64,000 nucleotides of DNA, taken from the NCBI RefSeq assembly GCF_030704535.1, contig NC_081820.1:1679001-1743000 (forward strand). The letters are read 5' to 3'. This DNA comes from Vitis vinifera. Its lineage: Eukaryota; Streptophyta; Magnoliopsida; Vitales; Vitaceae. Of this stretch, positions 1 to 10,454 are shown in pieces (the stretch's first letter is position 1; each line of letters begins with the position of its first letter). The notes beneath the pieces are model-generated. The model was not told where the DNA came from. It ran no database searches and saw only the letters and a program-made list of their open reading frames with translations. The translations under genes and the position numbers were made by a program.

Positions 1-519
1 ATCGTACTATTGTTGGCAGCTTGGTATATCTCACCATTACACGTTCAAACATCACTAATGTTGTTCATAATGTTAGTTAGTTTGTTGCTTTTCCTACTAC
101 ATTTCATTGAGTTGTTGTCTTTGTGTTCTGTAATATCTCTGAGGCACTATATTTCATAGTCTTTTATTTCCATCTACTTCTTTTTTAAGAGTTGCATGCA
201 TATTGTAATGTTGATTGAACCAATGATCTCAAATATCACAAGTCTGCCCCTATATTTTATACATTTTTTTTAGGGATTCCCTTATCTCTTGGAAGAACAA
301 AAACAAACTATCATTTCTCAATCTTCCACAAAAGTTGAGTATCATATTATGGCATTTACCAGCAGTGAGATAGTTTGGTTATGTTGGTTACTTGTTAATA
401 TGAGTGTTTCTCTTTCTTGTCTTGCTCCTATGTATTGTAACTACAAAAGTGCTATTCAATTCAAATTGCTCAAACTTGAAAGGTGCACAATTTCAACATG
501 TAAAAATTTGAATTTTTAA
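1..519 (+). mobile_element. Ty1/copia pol fragment (end of RT and RNase H)
   Basis: Decayed 3' part of a copia polyprotein that enters from the left edge. From about base 5 the reading gives IVGSLVYLTITRSNI, the block around the end of copia reverse transcriptase (family form: SLxYLTxTRPDI). It is interrupted by in-frame stops around bases 95 and 112. The open stretch at 289-519 has QSSTKVEYHIMAFTSSEIVW, the RNase H block that in intact elements reads close to S-A-E-A-E-Y..A..EIVWL. Stops and lost frame show it is dead. No LTR or polypurine tract is visible after it, so the 3' end is eroded or deleted. Confidence 0.8.
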
Positions 520-974
520 TAAAATTAAGAGAAATTAATATAAATGATTAAATACAACTTTTTATGATAAATATGTTTTATTTTATTTTATTTTATATAA
601 ATTCAAACTTAAATATTTTAATAAAGTAAAATGTTAGAACAACAATCAAGTTTTTATCTTATATAATTAGAAATATTAAATAATTTAACCAAAAAGAAAG
701 TTAAAACTATGATCAATTTAGATCCATGAGCAAAAAACTAAAACTATTGTCATCGACTCTGATTTGCATATAAAAATTTAAAATTTCTAAAAATATAAAT
801 AATAAAATAATATAACAATGTAATAAAATTTATAAAATAAATAAATATTTTATTTAGAAAAAATATAGAAAATCTTATATTGTAAACTTTTAAATTTGTT
901 CATTATGTATTTATTTTTATATTAAATTTGTTCTCATTAATTATTTATTATGTATTATTATTTTGTCTTAAAAA
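520..974. other. AT-rich intergenic DNA, no gene seen
   Basis: Almost pure A/T with short homopolymers. No credible ORF or splice structure is visible. It sits between the copia fragment and the outer edge of the inverted duplication. Confidence 0.6.
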
Positions 975-1190
975 TATTCATAAATAATTAAAATTAATAA
1001 ATATAGAAAGATGAAATAGTGAAAATATATATATATATATATATATTTAAAAGATTTTATAAAATCAACACATTAAAAAAAAACAAAAAACAAAAAGGTG
1101 GAGGTATTTACCGTATTTATGAAGGAATAAAAAAATAAAAAAGGAAAAATCATATGACATGGTTGATTATCACATGTCAATGTTTTTTAA
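975..1190 (+). repeat. Outer left arm of a large inverted duplication
   Basis: Read in reverse complement, this stretch matches 5470-5632 in order: a block like CATGTGATAATCAACCATGT, a block TGTGTTGATTTTATAAAAT, a block ATTTCAT.TTT..TATAT, and an end block AATTATTTATGAAT (left 975-988, right 5619-5632). An (AT)n run at 1025-1046 interrupts the match. Similarity stops abruptly outside the AATTATTTATGAAT blocks, so these are the apparent outer ends of the whole structure. Divergence looks substantial, with many indels. Confidence 0.6.
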
Positions 1191-1992
1191 AATAAAATAA
1201 AAATAAGAGACAACTCTTTGAGTTGTCATGTGTAAATGAGAAAAGGAAAACATTTCAGGAGGAGAGGATGTTTAAATAGTAATTTGGCGCATGATTATAT
1301 AATCCCCGCGTAATTTCAGGATTAGTTTGTTTTTCTTCCTCTTTCTTTTTCTTTTTTTCATGTTCATATTCTGTTACATTGGCGGAAGCTTTGATGCAAA
1401 CATTGTTAATTAACAACACAAAGATAAAAAAAATCAACACAAATAGTACATGAGGTTTTAAAGTGGTTCGACAACCATGTCTTTGTCCATGAATGGAAGA
1501 TAATCATTTCAATATACAATAGATAACATTATAGATAACAAAACTAGAACATTACAGAGGACAGAATCAGATACAATTATTAAGTTTTTGAAACATCTCA
1601 TGTTTTCACACTCTTTGTATCCTTACCCTACCACGAGTCATCTCGTTCCATCCGTACCTTTCTATCCACTTTATATAGTCTTTATAAGTTCATCATCTTA
1701 TAAAGAAGTCTAATATTATAATAATATATCAATTTAGAAATATTTTATACAATATTCTTTATAAAAAAAATCTATATTATTTAAAAATTTGGGACATTTC
1801 CTAACATATACCATAATTTTCTTTTTGAAAAAATGATGATTTTGTGAGAATTTGTGTTAAGAGTTTATCGAAAAAATAATCCTTTTAAAATATATATATA
1901 TTTCACATCTAAATTGTTTTTCAAAATATTTATTAAAATAATCTTTTAACTTTATTTCATTATTTTTTATAATAAAACCTGTGTTAGGACCG
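1191..1992. other. Non-coding stretch inside left half of inverted duplication
   Basis: AT-rich, with a short stem at about 1207-1230 (ACAACTCTTTGAGTTGT). No family resemblance was recognised in any frame. There is no clear partner in the right half, so it is probably an insertion in the left arm or a deletion in the right. Confidence 0.45.
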
Positions 1993-2727
1993 AAACCTTT
2001 TTGTCCATATAGAGGAAGTTAAAGGGGAAGTATTCATGAGACGGATGAGTAGGATGTCGGATACAAACGGATGAAAAAGAGTGAAAGAAAAGGTGGGATT
2101 GAAAACGATGTTTGATGATTTTATATGGTCTACGTTTGGACTTTCCAACTTTTTGAAGCTTTTAAAATTGAAAATTGAAATCGGAACATCAAAGTGTCAT
2201 TGTTTCCTATTTTTATAGCAAAGATGGGCGGCCTCTCGCATGTTCGTTCCAAAATCCTTTGGTGTCAGTTTATCTCCTCGATCTGACCTGAGAACACAAT
2301 TCCTATTAAAAATCCCCTCTTGTGGTGGTCCACCAAAGACTTTATTTCAAAAGTTCTGTGGCTGTATGTTGACGTCGGTTTATCTCCTCTATCTGACCCA
2401 AGTCCATGCTCTTAAAAACATACAAAGTTGCCTCTACAACCCGTGGCGGACCCCATTGTCTCCAATGATAGAATTTCGAACTCAAACTGACATAAAGGCA
2501 TGTGTCCTCGAAGAGATGGCTTCCGTTTATCTCCTCAAACGGATCATCAACCGAAGGCAACTCTCTTGTATAAATTTCCCTCCCAAAATTAACCACTATG
2601 AAGCAAGCTCAGCCAAGCATCGGATAACAATCACATTGTTTCTTCAAGGTCTCACTCTTCTCTTCACAGCTTGCTATTCAACGGGGCTTCGCTGGTTTTT
2701 AAGCAGTAGTATGTTTGATGGAAATTT
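1993..2727 (+). repeat. Inner left arm of inverted duplication
   Basis: Reverse-complement copy of 4320-5178, followed continuously from the GTCCATATAGAGGAAGTTAAA block near 2005 to GTTTGATGGAAATTT near 2727. It carries three spaced copies of GTTTATCTCCTC (2268-2279, 2378-2389, 2525-2536), each present in the right arm as GAGGAGATAAAC. An open frame at 2240-2809 runs through it, but it has no recognised family and is a by-product of the repeat. Compared with the right arm it lacks about 100 bases next to 2235 and has only one copy of a TTTGTATCCGACATCC block that is doubled on the right. Confidence 0.85.
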
Positions 2728-3030
2728 CTCATACCCACATTGCCTTGACCTATTAAATTTAAAAAATAAAAATAAATTTTTTAAAATTTTTTTAATAACA
2801 ATAAAATAAATGTACTTTATAAATGATTAAAGTATTATAATTTTTTATAATTTATTTTATTAAAAAGTTATTTTTATTTTTTATAGATATTAAAAATAAA
2901 AAAATAAGAATTAAATTAAATTAAATTTAAAGTTTGTTTTATGTCTTTGTGACAAAACAAAACAACACCCAAACTCATTTTAGGTTTTAAAAAAAAAAAT
3001 CTTAGACTCATTCATAACCCATTTATGAAA
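2728..3030. other. AT-rich spacer of inverted duplication, no gene seen
   Basis: Low-complexity A/T sequence between the left arm and the MYB relic. Nothing coding was recognised. Confidence 0.5.
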
Positions 3031-3133
3031 ACTTCATACAGGCCGACGGGACGGATGGAGCGGGTATCCAAAAAAATCCGGCACACTGCCGTCCTGAACT
3101 CATAATGCGCCATACTTCAATTGCAAGATTGGT

Positions 3134-3245
3134 ACAAAGAAGTGAGGTTCTGTCCTTTGTTCTGATTAATTTCGCAATCGCATGAATGAAACAAAGAAGT
3201 GAGGTTGTGTCCTTAGCTATCATTAATTTCATTGCCTTGCTCAGA
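3134..3245 (+). repeat. Tandem duplication of about 56 bp
   Basis: Two adjacent units beginning ACAAAGAAGTGAGGTT (3134 and 3190) share TGTCCTT and ATTAATTTC further in. The duplication creates a repeated peptide in the minus-strand open frame 3023-3304. That frame has no recognised family and is not called as a gene. Confidence 0.65.
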
Positions 3246-3545
3246 AAACACCAAACTTCTTCGCCCCGGTTTCTCACGACCATCCGACCAGATATGGTAT
3301 CCATGAATAGTTTAGGTTTTATTTTTTAATATTTCCTTCAAATTGGCTAGTTACAAATCCAAAGTGGGAATTGCTGACACCTTTCTCCTCAGACCTCTTT
3401 TTAAGAAAAGAAAAAAAAGGGGCTGCTTGTCTATTTCTTATAACAATTTCATCCATGAATACAATAAGTCGACCATTAAACTAATGGGTCTAACCCTTCA
3501 ACATAATACAAAAACATGGGTTCATGATCATGGAGCATACATATA

Positions 3546-4280
3546 TTATATATTCTCTACTAGTCTCATAGTCGGAAAGTTCTGCCAATTTCTGGTGACT
3601 TGTTCAGTTGGCATGAACTTCTCCTCCACTGAAGCTGAAACCGGTCCAGAAATCCAAGGCTCAAAGTAATCTTCCCCGAAATTGGTCTCATTTGGATTGA
3701 CTTTGGGAATCAAAGAAGCAAACCCGACAATTAAAGACTCAAGCTCATCTCCCTCGACAGAGTGATCGATAATCTCATCACTAAGAAATTCTAGGTAGCT
3801 AGGCTTCTGAAGCAAGGGTTGGCGAGTCCTTGTGAGGCTGAAATGGGTGTAGAAATGGAGCTTGCGTTTGGAATATTCTGGTTGAGATGAACGAGCTTTG
3901 TGGGTCAGGAATATTCTGATGAGTACTTATCCCAAGCTTCTTCTTCAATTGGTTGTTCCAGCGGCTCGCCCTGGAAGATGATTTTTTGCTATAAATGCCC
4001 AGCTCAAACTCAAACTGACCACACTATCATATCATCTCATAATGGAAAAATATGAGTATGAGGATTCCCATTACCTATTCCCATGAAGCCACTGCAGGGT
4101 ATTGTCTTCCGTCAGACTGTTATTCCACCTCTCCCTACAACTCTTGCCACTCCTCTCCAGCCCTGCCAGCATTGCGATATTTGGCCAAGATAGATGGGGG
4201 TTTCTGCTTTTACATTCAATGAGCTTATGGTCTTCTTCTTCGGTCCATCGCGGTCTCTGCTCCTCTGCTCTTGCCATCAT
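3546..4280 (-). pseudogene. R2R3-MYB-like transcription factor pseudogene
   Basis: MYB proteins bind DNA through tryptophan-spaced repeats. Exon 1 (4280-4075, starting with two ATGs) encodes RPRWTEEEDHKLIECKSR followed by the helix-turn-helix tail GKSCRERWNNSL, a good MYB repeat. The next repeat is damaged: it is compressed straight to TEDNTLQWLHGN. After a short GT-AG intron (acceptor before 4002) exon 2 continues WAFIAKNHLPGR and then loses frame where the recognition helix (family: TDN.IKN) should be. The frame resumes as RWNNQLKKKLG, the usual R3 end. A second frame change near 3810 separates this from an open C-terminal tail ending at 3546. Two frame breaks and a deleted DNA-reading helix make it non-functional as a classical R2R3 MYB. 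Its upstream region is the right arm of the inverted duplication. Confidence 0.8.
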
Positions 4281-4319
4281 GGATTTCCCTGCAAAGATGG
4301 AAAAAATCAACTCAATAAA

Positions 4320-5178
4320 TTTTCCATCAAACATACTACTGCTTAAAAACCAGCGAAGCCCCGTTGAATAGCAAGCTGTGAAGAGAAGATTAAGACCTTG
4401 AAGAAACAATGTGAATTGTTATCCAATGCTTGGCTGAGCTTGCTTCATAGTGGTTAACTTTGGGAGGGAAATTTATACAAGAGAGTTGCCTTCGGTTGAT
4501 GATCCGTTTGAGGAGATAAACGGAAGCCATATCATTGAGGACACATGCCTTTATGTCAGTTTGAGTTCGAAATTCTATCATTGGAGACAATGGGGTCCGC
4601 CACGGGTTGTAGAGGCAACTTTGTATGTTTTAAGAGCATGGACTTGGGTCAGATAGAGGAGATAAACTGACATCAATACACAGCTACAGAACTTTAGAAA
4701 TAAAGTCTTTGGTGGACCACCACAAGAGGGAATTTTTAATAGGAATTGTGTTCTCAGGTCAGATCGAGGAGATAAACTGACGCCAACCGACATAGTTTAA
4801 TCACACAGCCTTGCTCTTAGGATTTGGGATTTTTCTCTTAGTAATTTTATATACCAAACTGACACCAACGAGCACAGCGGTTTTATTGGAACAAACACGC
4901 CAAACGGCAGTGGGCTGCCCGCAATAAAAATAGGAAACAATGACACTTTGATGCTTCGATTTCAATTTTCAATCATAAAAAGGTTGATAAACTTGGAAAG
5001 TCCAAAAGTAGCCCATATAAAATCATCCAAATATCGGTTTCAATCCCACCTTTTCTTTACCTCTTTTTCTTCCGTTTGTATCCGACATCCGAGTCATCCG
5101 TTTGTATCCGACATCCGACTCATCCAGCTCATGAATACTTCCCCTTTAATTTCCTCAATATGGACAAAAAGTTTTTGA
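4320..5178 (-). repeat. Inner right arm of inverted duplication (5' flank of the MYB relic)
   Basis: Reverse-complement partner of 1993-2727. It has three GAGGAGATAAAC motifs (4510-4521, 4656-4667, 4766-4777) at spacings like those of the left arm. It contains about 100 extra bases around 4795-4905 and a doubled TTTGTATCCGACATCC block (about 5070-5125). It lies immediately 5' of the minus-strand MYB pseudogene, so it is probably the ancestral promoter or leader, and the left arm the copied one. The direction of copying is inferred. Confidence 0.85.
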
Positions 5179-5419
5179 CTTTTTGTAAGGGGAATTATGT
5201 AATTATGCATCACGTGATTTTTTTTTTCTAAAGTTTGAATTTTGACTTTTAAATTAAATATATTTTAGAAAAAATAAACCAAGAAATATCCACTTAAAAC
5301 TTCCCCCTAATCCTCCTTTCCTCCTACCAACTACCACCATTTTTTTTTTCTTTCTTTTTATTTATATTTTTTTTTTTTACATCCATAAAGTGTTTTTTTT
5401 CTTTTTTTAAAATATATAT

Positions 5420-5469
<50 letters not shown>
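5179..5469. other. AT-rich DNA with long (AT)n microsatellite
   Basis: Contains an almost uninterrupted AT dinucleotide run at about 5411-5468 and several poly-T tracts. No gene seen. Confidence 0.7.
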
Positions 5470-5471
<2 letters not shown>

Positions 5472-5632
5472 ATGTGACAATCAATCATGTTATATGATTT
5501 TTTTTTTTCAATTTTTTCTTTCTCTTTAATATCTCCACTTTTTTATGTGTTGGTTTCATAAAATATTTTTTAATTTCAATTTTTTTCATTATTTCACCTT
5601 TTTATATATTTTTATTTTAATTATTTATGAAT
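5470..5632 (-). repeat. Outer right arm of inverted duplication
   Basis: Partner of 975-1190 in opposite orientation. It ends at AATTATTTATGAAT (5619-5632), beyond which similarity to the left side stops. Confidence 0.6.
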
Positions 5633-6351
5633 CCACTCTAATGACATGATGATTATCAAGAAATTATCCATTACCAAATTTTTATTCAAAGTAAGTAAAA
5701 ATATATTACAATCCTCAAAACTCAACTTTAAAAATAAAAACTTTAAGAAGTGATTACTTATGTTTCCTCGAGTAATTACTTTGGAGAAGTAATATGACAA
5801 TATTTTCTTAGAAAAAAAGTAATAAGAAAGACAATAAATTTTACCCTCCATTTTGGTGGGCATAGAAAGAAAGTATGAATGTAAATTATTTTCGGTTCCT
5901 CTCATGAAAAGCATGGATGGAAAGGGAAAAAAAATAAGGGGAATTCCAAATTTTTATTTGATTTATCATAATATATATATATATATATATGTAATAAAAA
6001 TTATTTTGAAATTTATACATTTTCAAATTCTTCAAAAGATGAAAAACAAATTTTAAAAGTATCTAAGAAAAATACTTTGAGTTTAAATTTATTTCCTTTC
6101 CTCATAATACATTTCTTTCCTTCCATTTTTCTTTCTATTTTTGTTTTTTAATTTTCCCTTAAACTTTACAAGATTTAAAAGTAGTCTTATATTCTATTTA
6201 TATTACAAGTACTAAAGAAAAGAAACAAATAATAATTAGAGATCCAAAATCTTTTGTTTTTACTTTATCATGAGAAATATGATAAATAAAAAAATCAAAT
6301 ATAATAAAAATATTTCAAAATTTGTGTATTTTCAAATTCTTCATTCTTTAT
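5633..6351. other. AT-rich intergenic DNA, no gene seen
   Basis: Short open frames on both strands show no family resemblance. An (AT)n run lies at about 5969-5990. Confidence 0.55.
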
Positions 6352-6676
6352 GGTTATGTTTGGTTCTTGGAAAATTTGAGAGAAAATGTAAGAGAAAGAA
6401 AATATAAAGAAAAAGTAAAAAAAAAATGAAAAAATGAAAGAAAAAAATATATTAAAAGTCAATAAATTATTTGTATTTACTACTTCAAATTCATTTTACT
6501 TATTTTAACTCAATGATATAAAGATTAAACAATATAAAAATATATAATTTTTTAATTAATTTTAATTATATTTGAATTTCTTTAAAAAATTTCATAGAAC
6601 AACGAAACATGAAAAAAATTATTTTCCCTCATATTTTTTTTCTTTATTTACTATTTTCCAGGATCCAAACATAACC
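6352..6676. mobile_element. MITE-like element, family A
   Basis: A 325-bp AT-rich element with terminal inverted repeats. The left end is GGTTATGTTTGGTTCTTGGA and the right end, read inverted, is GGTTATGTTTGGATCCTGGA. It is flanked on both sides by TAT, a possible 3-bp target duplication. It has no coding capacity. Related copies are visible near 8580, 10156, 11052 and 14261. Confidence 0.75.
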
Positions 6677-7576
6677 TATACATAATAATATTAATAATAA
6701 TAAAAACAACAAATTTGAAAAAACTTTAAATTCTTCTTTTTCTTTTATATGTATAAAATAACGTTTTTAAAAAAAATGAAAAAATCATTTAAATTTAATC
6801 CTCATTTCTCCTCTTTTTACCTTTTTCCTTGTTATTTATTTCCACAATTCTCCATGATCCAAACTCAAACTTAAACTTTGCCTCAAATTTGTAGTCTCTT
6901 TAAGCAATATTGACAATGGGCTTGGGCTTGGGCTCCCCAAGTTGAATCATGTTTTGTTGTTTTTGTTTTTTCTTAGTCAAAATAAACCAGTTTTTATATG
7001 ATCAATCACCCTTGTCTTAATAATTTATGGGATTAAAAAAAACGCCAAAAAGTCACACACCAACTATATAATCAAGCCAAAATGGGCCATTATGTAGAAA
7101 CACTGTGCTGGTTTGGTCCCAAATTCCTAGGCTGAACCCAACCCGAAAATATAAGTGGGCTACAATGTTGGGCTTGATCTGGCTTAGGTTCATGGCTAGT
7201 AAACTAAACCCAGTCCATGTCGGTTGGGCTTGGAATTGTCACTGCTGCTTTGCAATATTCGAAGATGAGAAATGTTTAATGGTTAAATCAATGGAATATG
7301 GAATGTGAAAAAAAAAAAAGATTCATATCATTTACGATCCATTTCCATATTTGGGTTACTCTATTAGAAGAACATAAGAAAATAAAAGTTATTTTGAGTG
7401 CCAAAAAAAAGTTTTAAGATAAAGATAAATTCGTAAAATATTTCACTTTAGTTTTTCTTTACTTTTTAATACTTAATAGAAGTAAAATATTAAAATAAAT
7501 AAATGACTTAATGTTTATCACTATTAAACACTATTTAGTTTTAAGTTTTATTTAGAATTAAGTTTAAAAAAACAAA
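6677..7576. other. Intergenic DNA with GGGCTT-rich patch, no gene seen
   Basis: Between about 6910 and 7240 the sequence is dotted with TGGGCTT / AACCCA words, an old degenerate repeat. The open frame at 7105-7308 falls in it and has no recognised family. Confidence 0.45.
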
Positions 7577-8045
7577 TGTCGTGTTTGATAGTTTTTAATA
7601 CTTATTACTTAATAACTTAAGTTTACTTTAATTTAAATTATTCTTAAATTGTTAATTTAAAACTTATTACTCAAATTTTTTTACTTCAAGTATTAAAGTT
7701 GTTTGGTAAAATTTATTTTAAATCATTATATTGATATATTTATTCTTATTAATTGTAATTAATATTTATTATTAAAAAATTTAACTAAAAAATGAGTTAA
7801 GGATATGGAGTCATGGTTATTAAATATGTTCTCATTAGATGTGGGTAAATAAGACAAAAAAAAAAAAAGATGAAGAGTAAGTTAATTATTTTGACTTAAT
7901 GCCCAAAGTCATTTTTAACTTATAGTTGTAATATTAAGTTTTTTTTTAACCAAACATATTTAATTTACTTAATAATTTACATTAAATTGTTAAGTCACTT
8001 TAAGTTATTAAATTAATTTACTAAAGACTCTCTTAATTTGGAAAC
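7577..8045. mobile_element. AT-rich MITE-like element, family B
   Basis: Begins GTGTTTGATAGTTTTTAATA and ends with TTAAGTTATTAAATTAATTTACTAAA. Words such as ACTTAATAACTTAA and TTAAGTCA.TTAAGT repeat at both ends in opposite orientation. An inverted relative is at 22090-22605. Exact ends are not certain. Confidence 0.5.
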
Positions 8046-8579
8046 AAGTGACTTTTTAGAATAATTTAAGGTATTTTTAATTATTTTTTATAGTTTTCTA
8101 GGAAATACAATTAGAAATATAAAGAGTATACAAAAAAACTTTTTGCATTGCATATAAGTATATCAGTACCTCCTTGGAGAGTAGGTTGAAAAAATTGTTT
8201 CTGATGTTTGACTTCTTCAAAGGAATTATAGTCTTCAAAATAACTAAAAACTATTTTTAAAAAAAGTATATTCAATAATTGATTTTGAAATACTATTTAA
8301 GGAAAGATTCCCAAACAACACCATAATTCTATTCTCATCATACAGACCATTCATCATCTTGAATATCTCTCCACCACTCATCCACCCCTTGAAAGCTACA
8401 TTCCTTGGCCCTTTTGTTGGTCCACCATCCACAAAGATAAAGAGATTATATGAAGAAAAAGAAAGTCGGTTGACAAGGTTTTGGTTTGGCTTCATAATTG
8501 AAAAGAAAAGAAAAAACCCAATGTGAGATAATGAGATAAGAAAAGAAAAATGATTTAGGGTTTATTTGAAATATAATAA
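8046..8579. other. Intergenic DNA, no supported gene
   Basis: A minus-strand open frame at 8244-8495 has less biased composition than its surroundings (contains GPRNVAFKGWMSGGEIF) but no recognised family, and its ends run into AT-rich DNA. It could be a small unknown gene fragment. Confidence 0.3.
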
Positions 8580-8862
8580 TATATTTAGTTCCAAGAATAT
8601 AGAAAGAAAAAAATATTAAGAAAAATATTTTTTTTATATTTAATTTCATTATAAAAAATGCAAAAAATTTAAATATAATTAAAATTAATTAAAATTTTAT
8701 ATATTTTAAAATATTTAATCTTTTTATAACAGAGAAAAATAACTAAAATTAATTAAAAGAAATATATAAAAATAATTTATTCACTTTAAATATATTTTTT
8801 ATTTTTCTTCACATTTCCCTTCTATTTTTTTTCCCTCATTTTTCCATAACCAAATATGGTGT
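8580..8862. mobile_element. MITE-like element, family A, degraded copy
   Basis: Ends resemble family A: left ATATTTAGTTCCAAGAA, right (inverted) ATATTTGGTTATGGAAA. The interior has the same run of GAAAGAAAA / ATATAATTAAAATTAATTAA words as 6352-6676. Confidence 0.5.
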
Positions 8863-9362
8863 AAAAGTATGGGTTTTGAAAAAATAGAGACTTAAACTTA
8901 TATTATAATTATTCTTATTTTTAATAATATTTTTTTAAAATATAGTTTTAAGACATAAATTCAATTATGCAATTGAGAGCAATAACTATTTCTATTCTCC
9001 TACATCTTCTATTGCTAGGAAAACTACCACTTGCAAGCCCCTAGTAGATTTATTAATAAATTAAGAAACTGAAAACAACTTAAATTATTATATAGAAAAA
9101 TATATATATTAAAAAAAAATTAATCATGTATGTATTCTTGGCTTTCCAACAGCATATTATTCCATTAACTTCACATCATTCAAGTCTTTTTTTCTTTTTT
9201 TTTTAATTCCAAATTTTCCAATATTGACAAGGCCCATTAACTTCGGAATATTGGCAGGCCAGAGTTTCCTCAGATCCTTGGGAAAGAAACCTTGTCCTCA
9301 TTCACAATGCCCTTGTTATTATCTATCCAACAGTCAATGAAGGGAGGCAAGGGTTCTTCACT
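8863..9362. other. Upstream region of the Bet v 1-like gene
   Basis: AT-rich to about 9200, then more mixed sequence likely to be promoter. No other gene seen. Confidence 0.5.
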
Positions 9363-9370
9363 TTATAAAC
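9363..9370 (+). promoter_or_regulatory. Putative TATA box of Bet v 1-like gene
   Basis: TTATAAAC lies about 75 bases upstream of the ATG at 9443, a normal distance for a plant TATA box with a short leader. Assigned from position and sequence only. Confidence 0.5.
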
Positions 9371-9442
9371 AACACAACCACCAAAGCCTAAAACACCATC
9401 TTCATAGGTCTGTAACCACAGAGAAGTGAGCTGAAGAAGAAG

Positions 9443-10028
9443 ATGTTTGGCCAAGTTTCATATGATGTGGAGGTCGACGTGCCGGCCGGCGATGCCTGGG
9501 AGCTCTATAGCACCCTTCAACTGGCCAAGGTTGTCCAAGAAGGCCTCTCTCCTATGCTTGAGAAAGTTGAGCTGGTTGAAGGTGATGGAGGAGTTGGCAC
9601 TGTTGTTGAACTCACGCTTGCCCCACCCCCTGGTACTATTTTTATTTTATTTTTAGCCTAATTTTTCTTCTAGAGTTGATACTTTCTATTCAAGTGATAG
9701 ATTGTTTTATTTTGATGAATAAGGGGCGCAAGGACCTATGATTTACAAGGAGAAATTCACAAAGATTGATAACGAGAAGCGCATCAAGGAGACTGAGGTA
9801 GTTGAAGGAGGATTTCTGGACTTGGGATTTACTTTGTATCGAGTTTGCATCGAGATTGTGGAAAAAGACAAGGATTCATGTGTCATCAAATTAAAGATCG
9901 AGTACGACGTGAAGGAAGAAGCAGCTTCCAATGCTTCAATGGTCACTACCAAACCACTGGAAGGCATTGCTTCGGTCACCACAACTTATCTTCTGAAAAT
10001 GAAAAATGCAAATGCAAATGCAAATTAA
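9443..10028 (+). CDS. Bet v 1 / MLP family protein, S-norcoclaurine synthase-like (intact)
   Basis: Small soluble protein of the Bet v 1 fold (major latex / PR-10 / norcoclaurine synthase-like group), which binds hydrophobic ligands in a central cavity. Exon 1 9443-9632 and exon 2 9733-10028, joined by a GT-AG intron in phase 1, give 161 residues, a normal family length. Visible marks: N-terminal MFGQVSYDVEVDVPAGDAWE, the glycine-rich loop EGDGGVGTV (about residues 48-56), KEKFTKIDNEKRIKE, EGGFLDLGF, SCVIK and a C-terminal helix ending in an odd ANANAN repeat. In known norcoclaurine synthases a lysine in the CVIK stretch is catalytic and it is present here, but the other catalytic positions cannot be assigned without alignment, so enzyme activity is unproven. 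It is the only copy in the window with both exons in frame. Confidence 0.85.
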
Positions 10029-10155
10029 ATTTTCAAGTTTGTGAACCTTTAAGAGCTAGTAGTCATTGCTCATCAATAAACGTGATAAAGAACTAGTAGT
10101 TCTTCTTTAGCAAGAGATGTTTAACTCTTTTATTTCTTTCTCTAGCAAATATTTC

Positions 10156-10454
10156 GATGATGTTTGGTTCACAAAAAATACTAAGAAAAAAAAAAGAAAA
10201 AAAATAATTATATATATATATATATTTAATTGTTCTATGAAAAAAATCAAAGAAAATCAAATATAATTAAAATTAATTAAAAAATTATATATTTTTAAAT
10301 TATTTTATTTTTATTTCAATGAGTTAAAATAAGTAAAATGTGTTTCAAGTAACAAATAAAAATAATTTATTGATTTTTTTTTTTTTTACTTTTTCTTTGC
10401 TTTTACTTTTTTTTTATATATTTTCTCTCAAATTTTTTGGAAACCAAACATAAC
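10156..10454. mobile_element. MITE-like element, family A
   Basis: Left end GATGTTTGGTTCACAAAA, right end (inverted) GGTTATGTTTGGTTTCC. The interior has the same poly-A/T and AATTAAAATTAATTAA core. It inserted just downstream of the Bet v 1-like gene. Confidence 0.6.

Noticed and set aside
2240..2809. 189-codon open frame on the left inverted arm
   Set aside because: The mirrored arm gives a broken version on the other strand, no family resemblance is visible, and the region looks like a promoter/leader copy.
8244..8495. 83-codon minus-strand frame with fairly protein-like composition
   Set aside because: No recognised family, no splice context, and it enters AT-rich DNA at both ends; left as unsupported.
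9447..10096. Alternate-frame open stretches over the Bet v 1-like gene
   Set aside because: The family reading is in the 9443 frame spliced to 9733; these are shadows.
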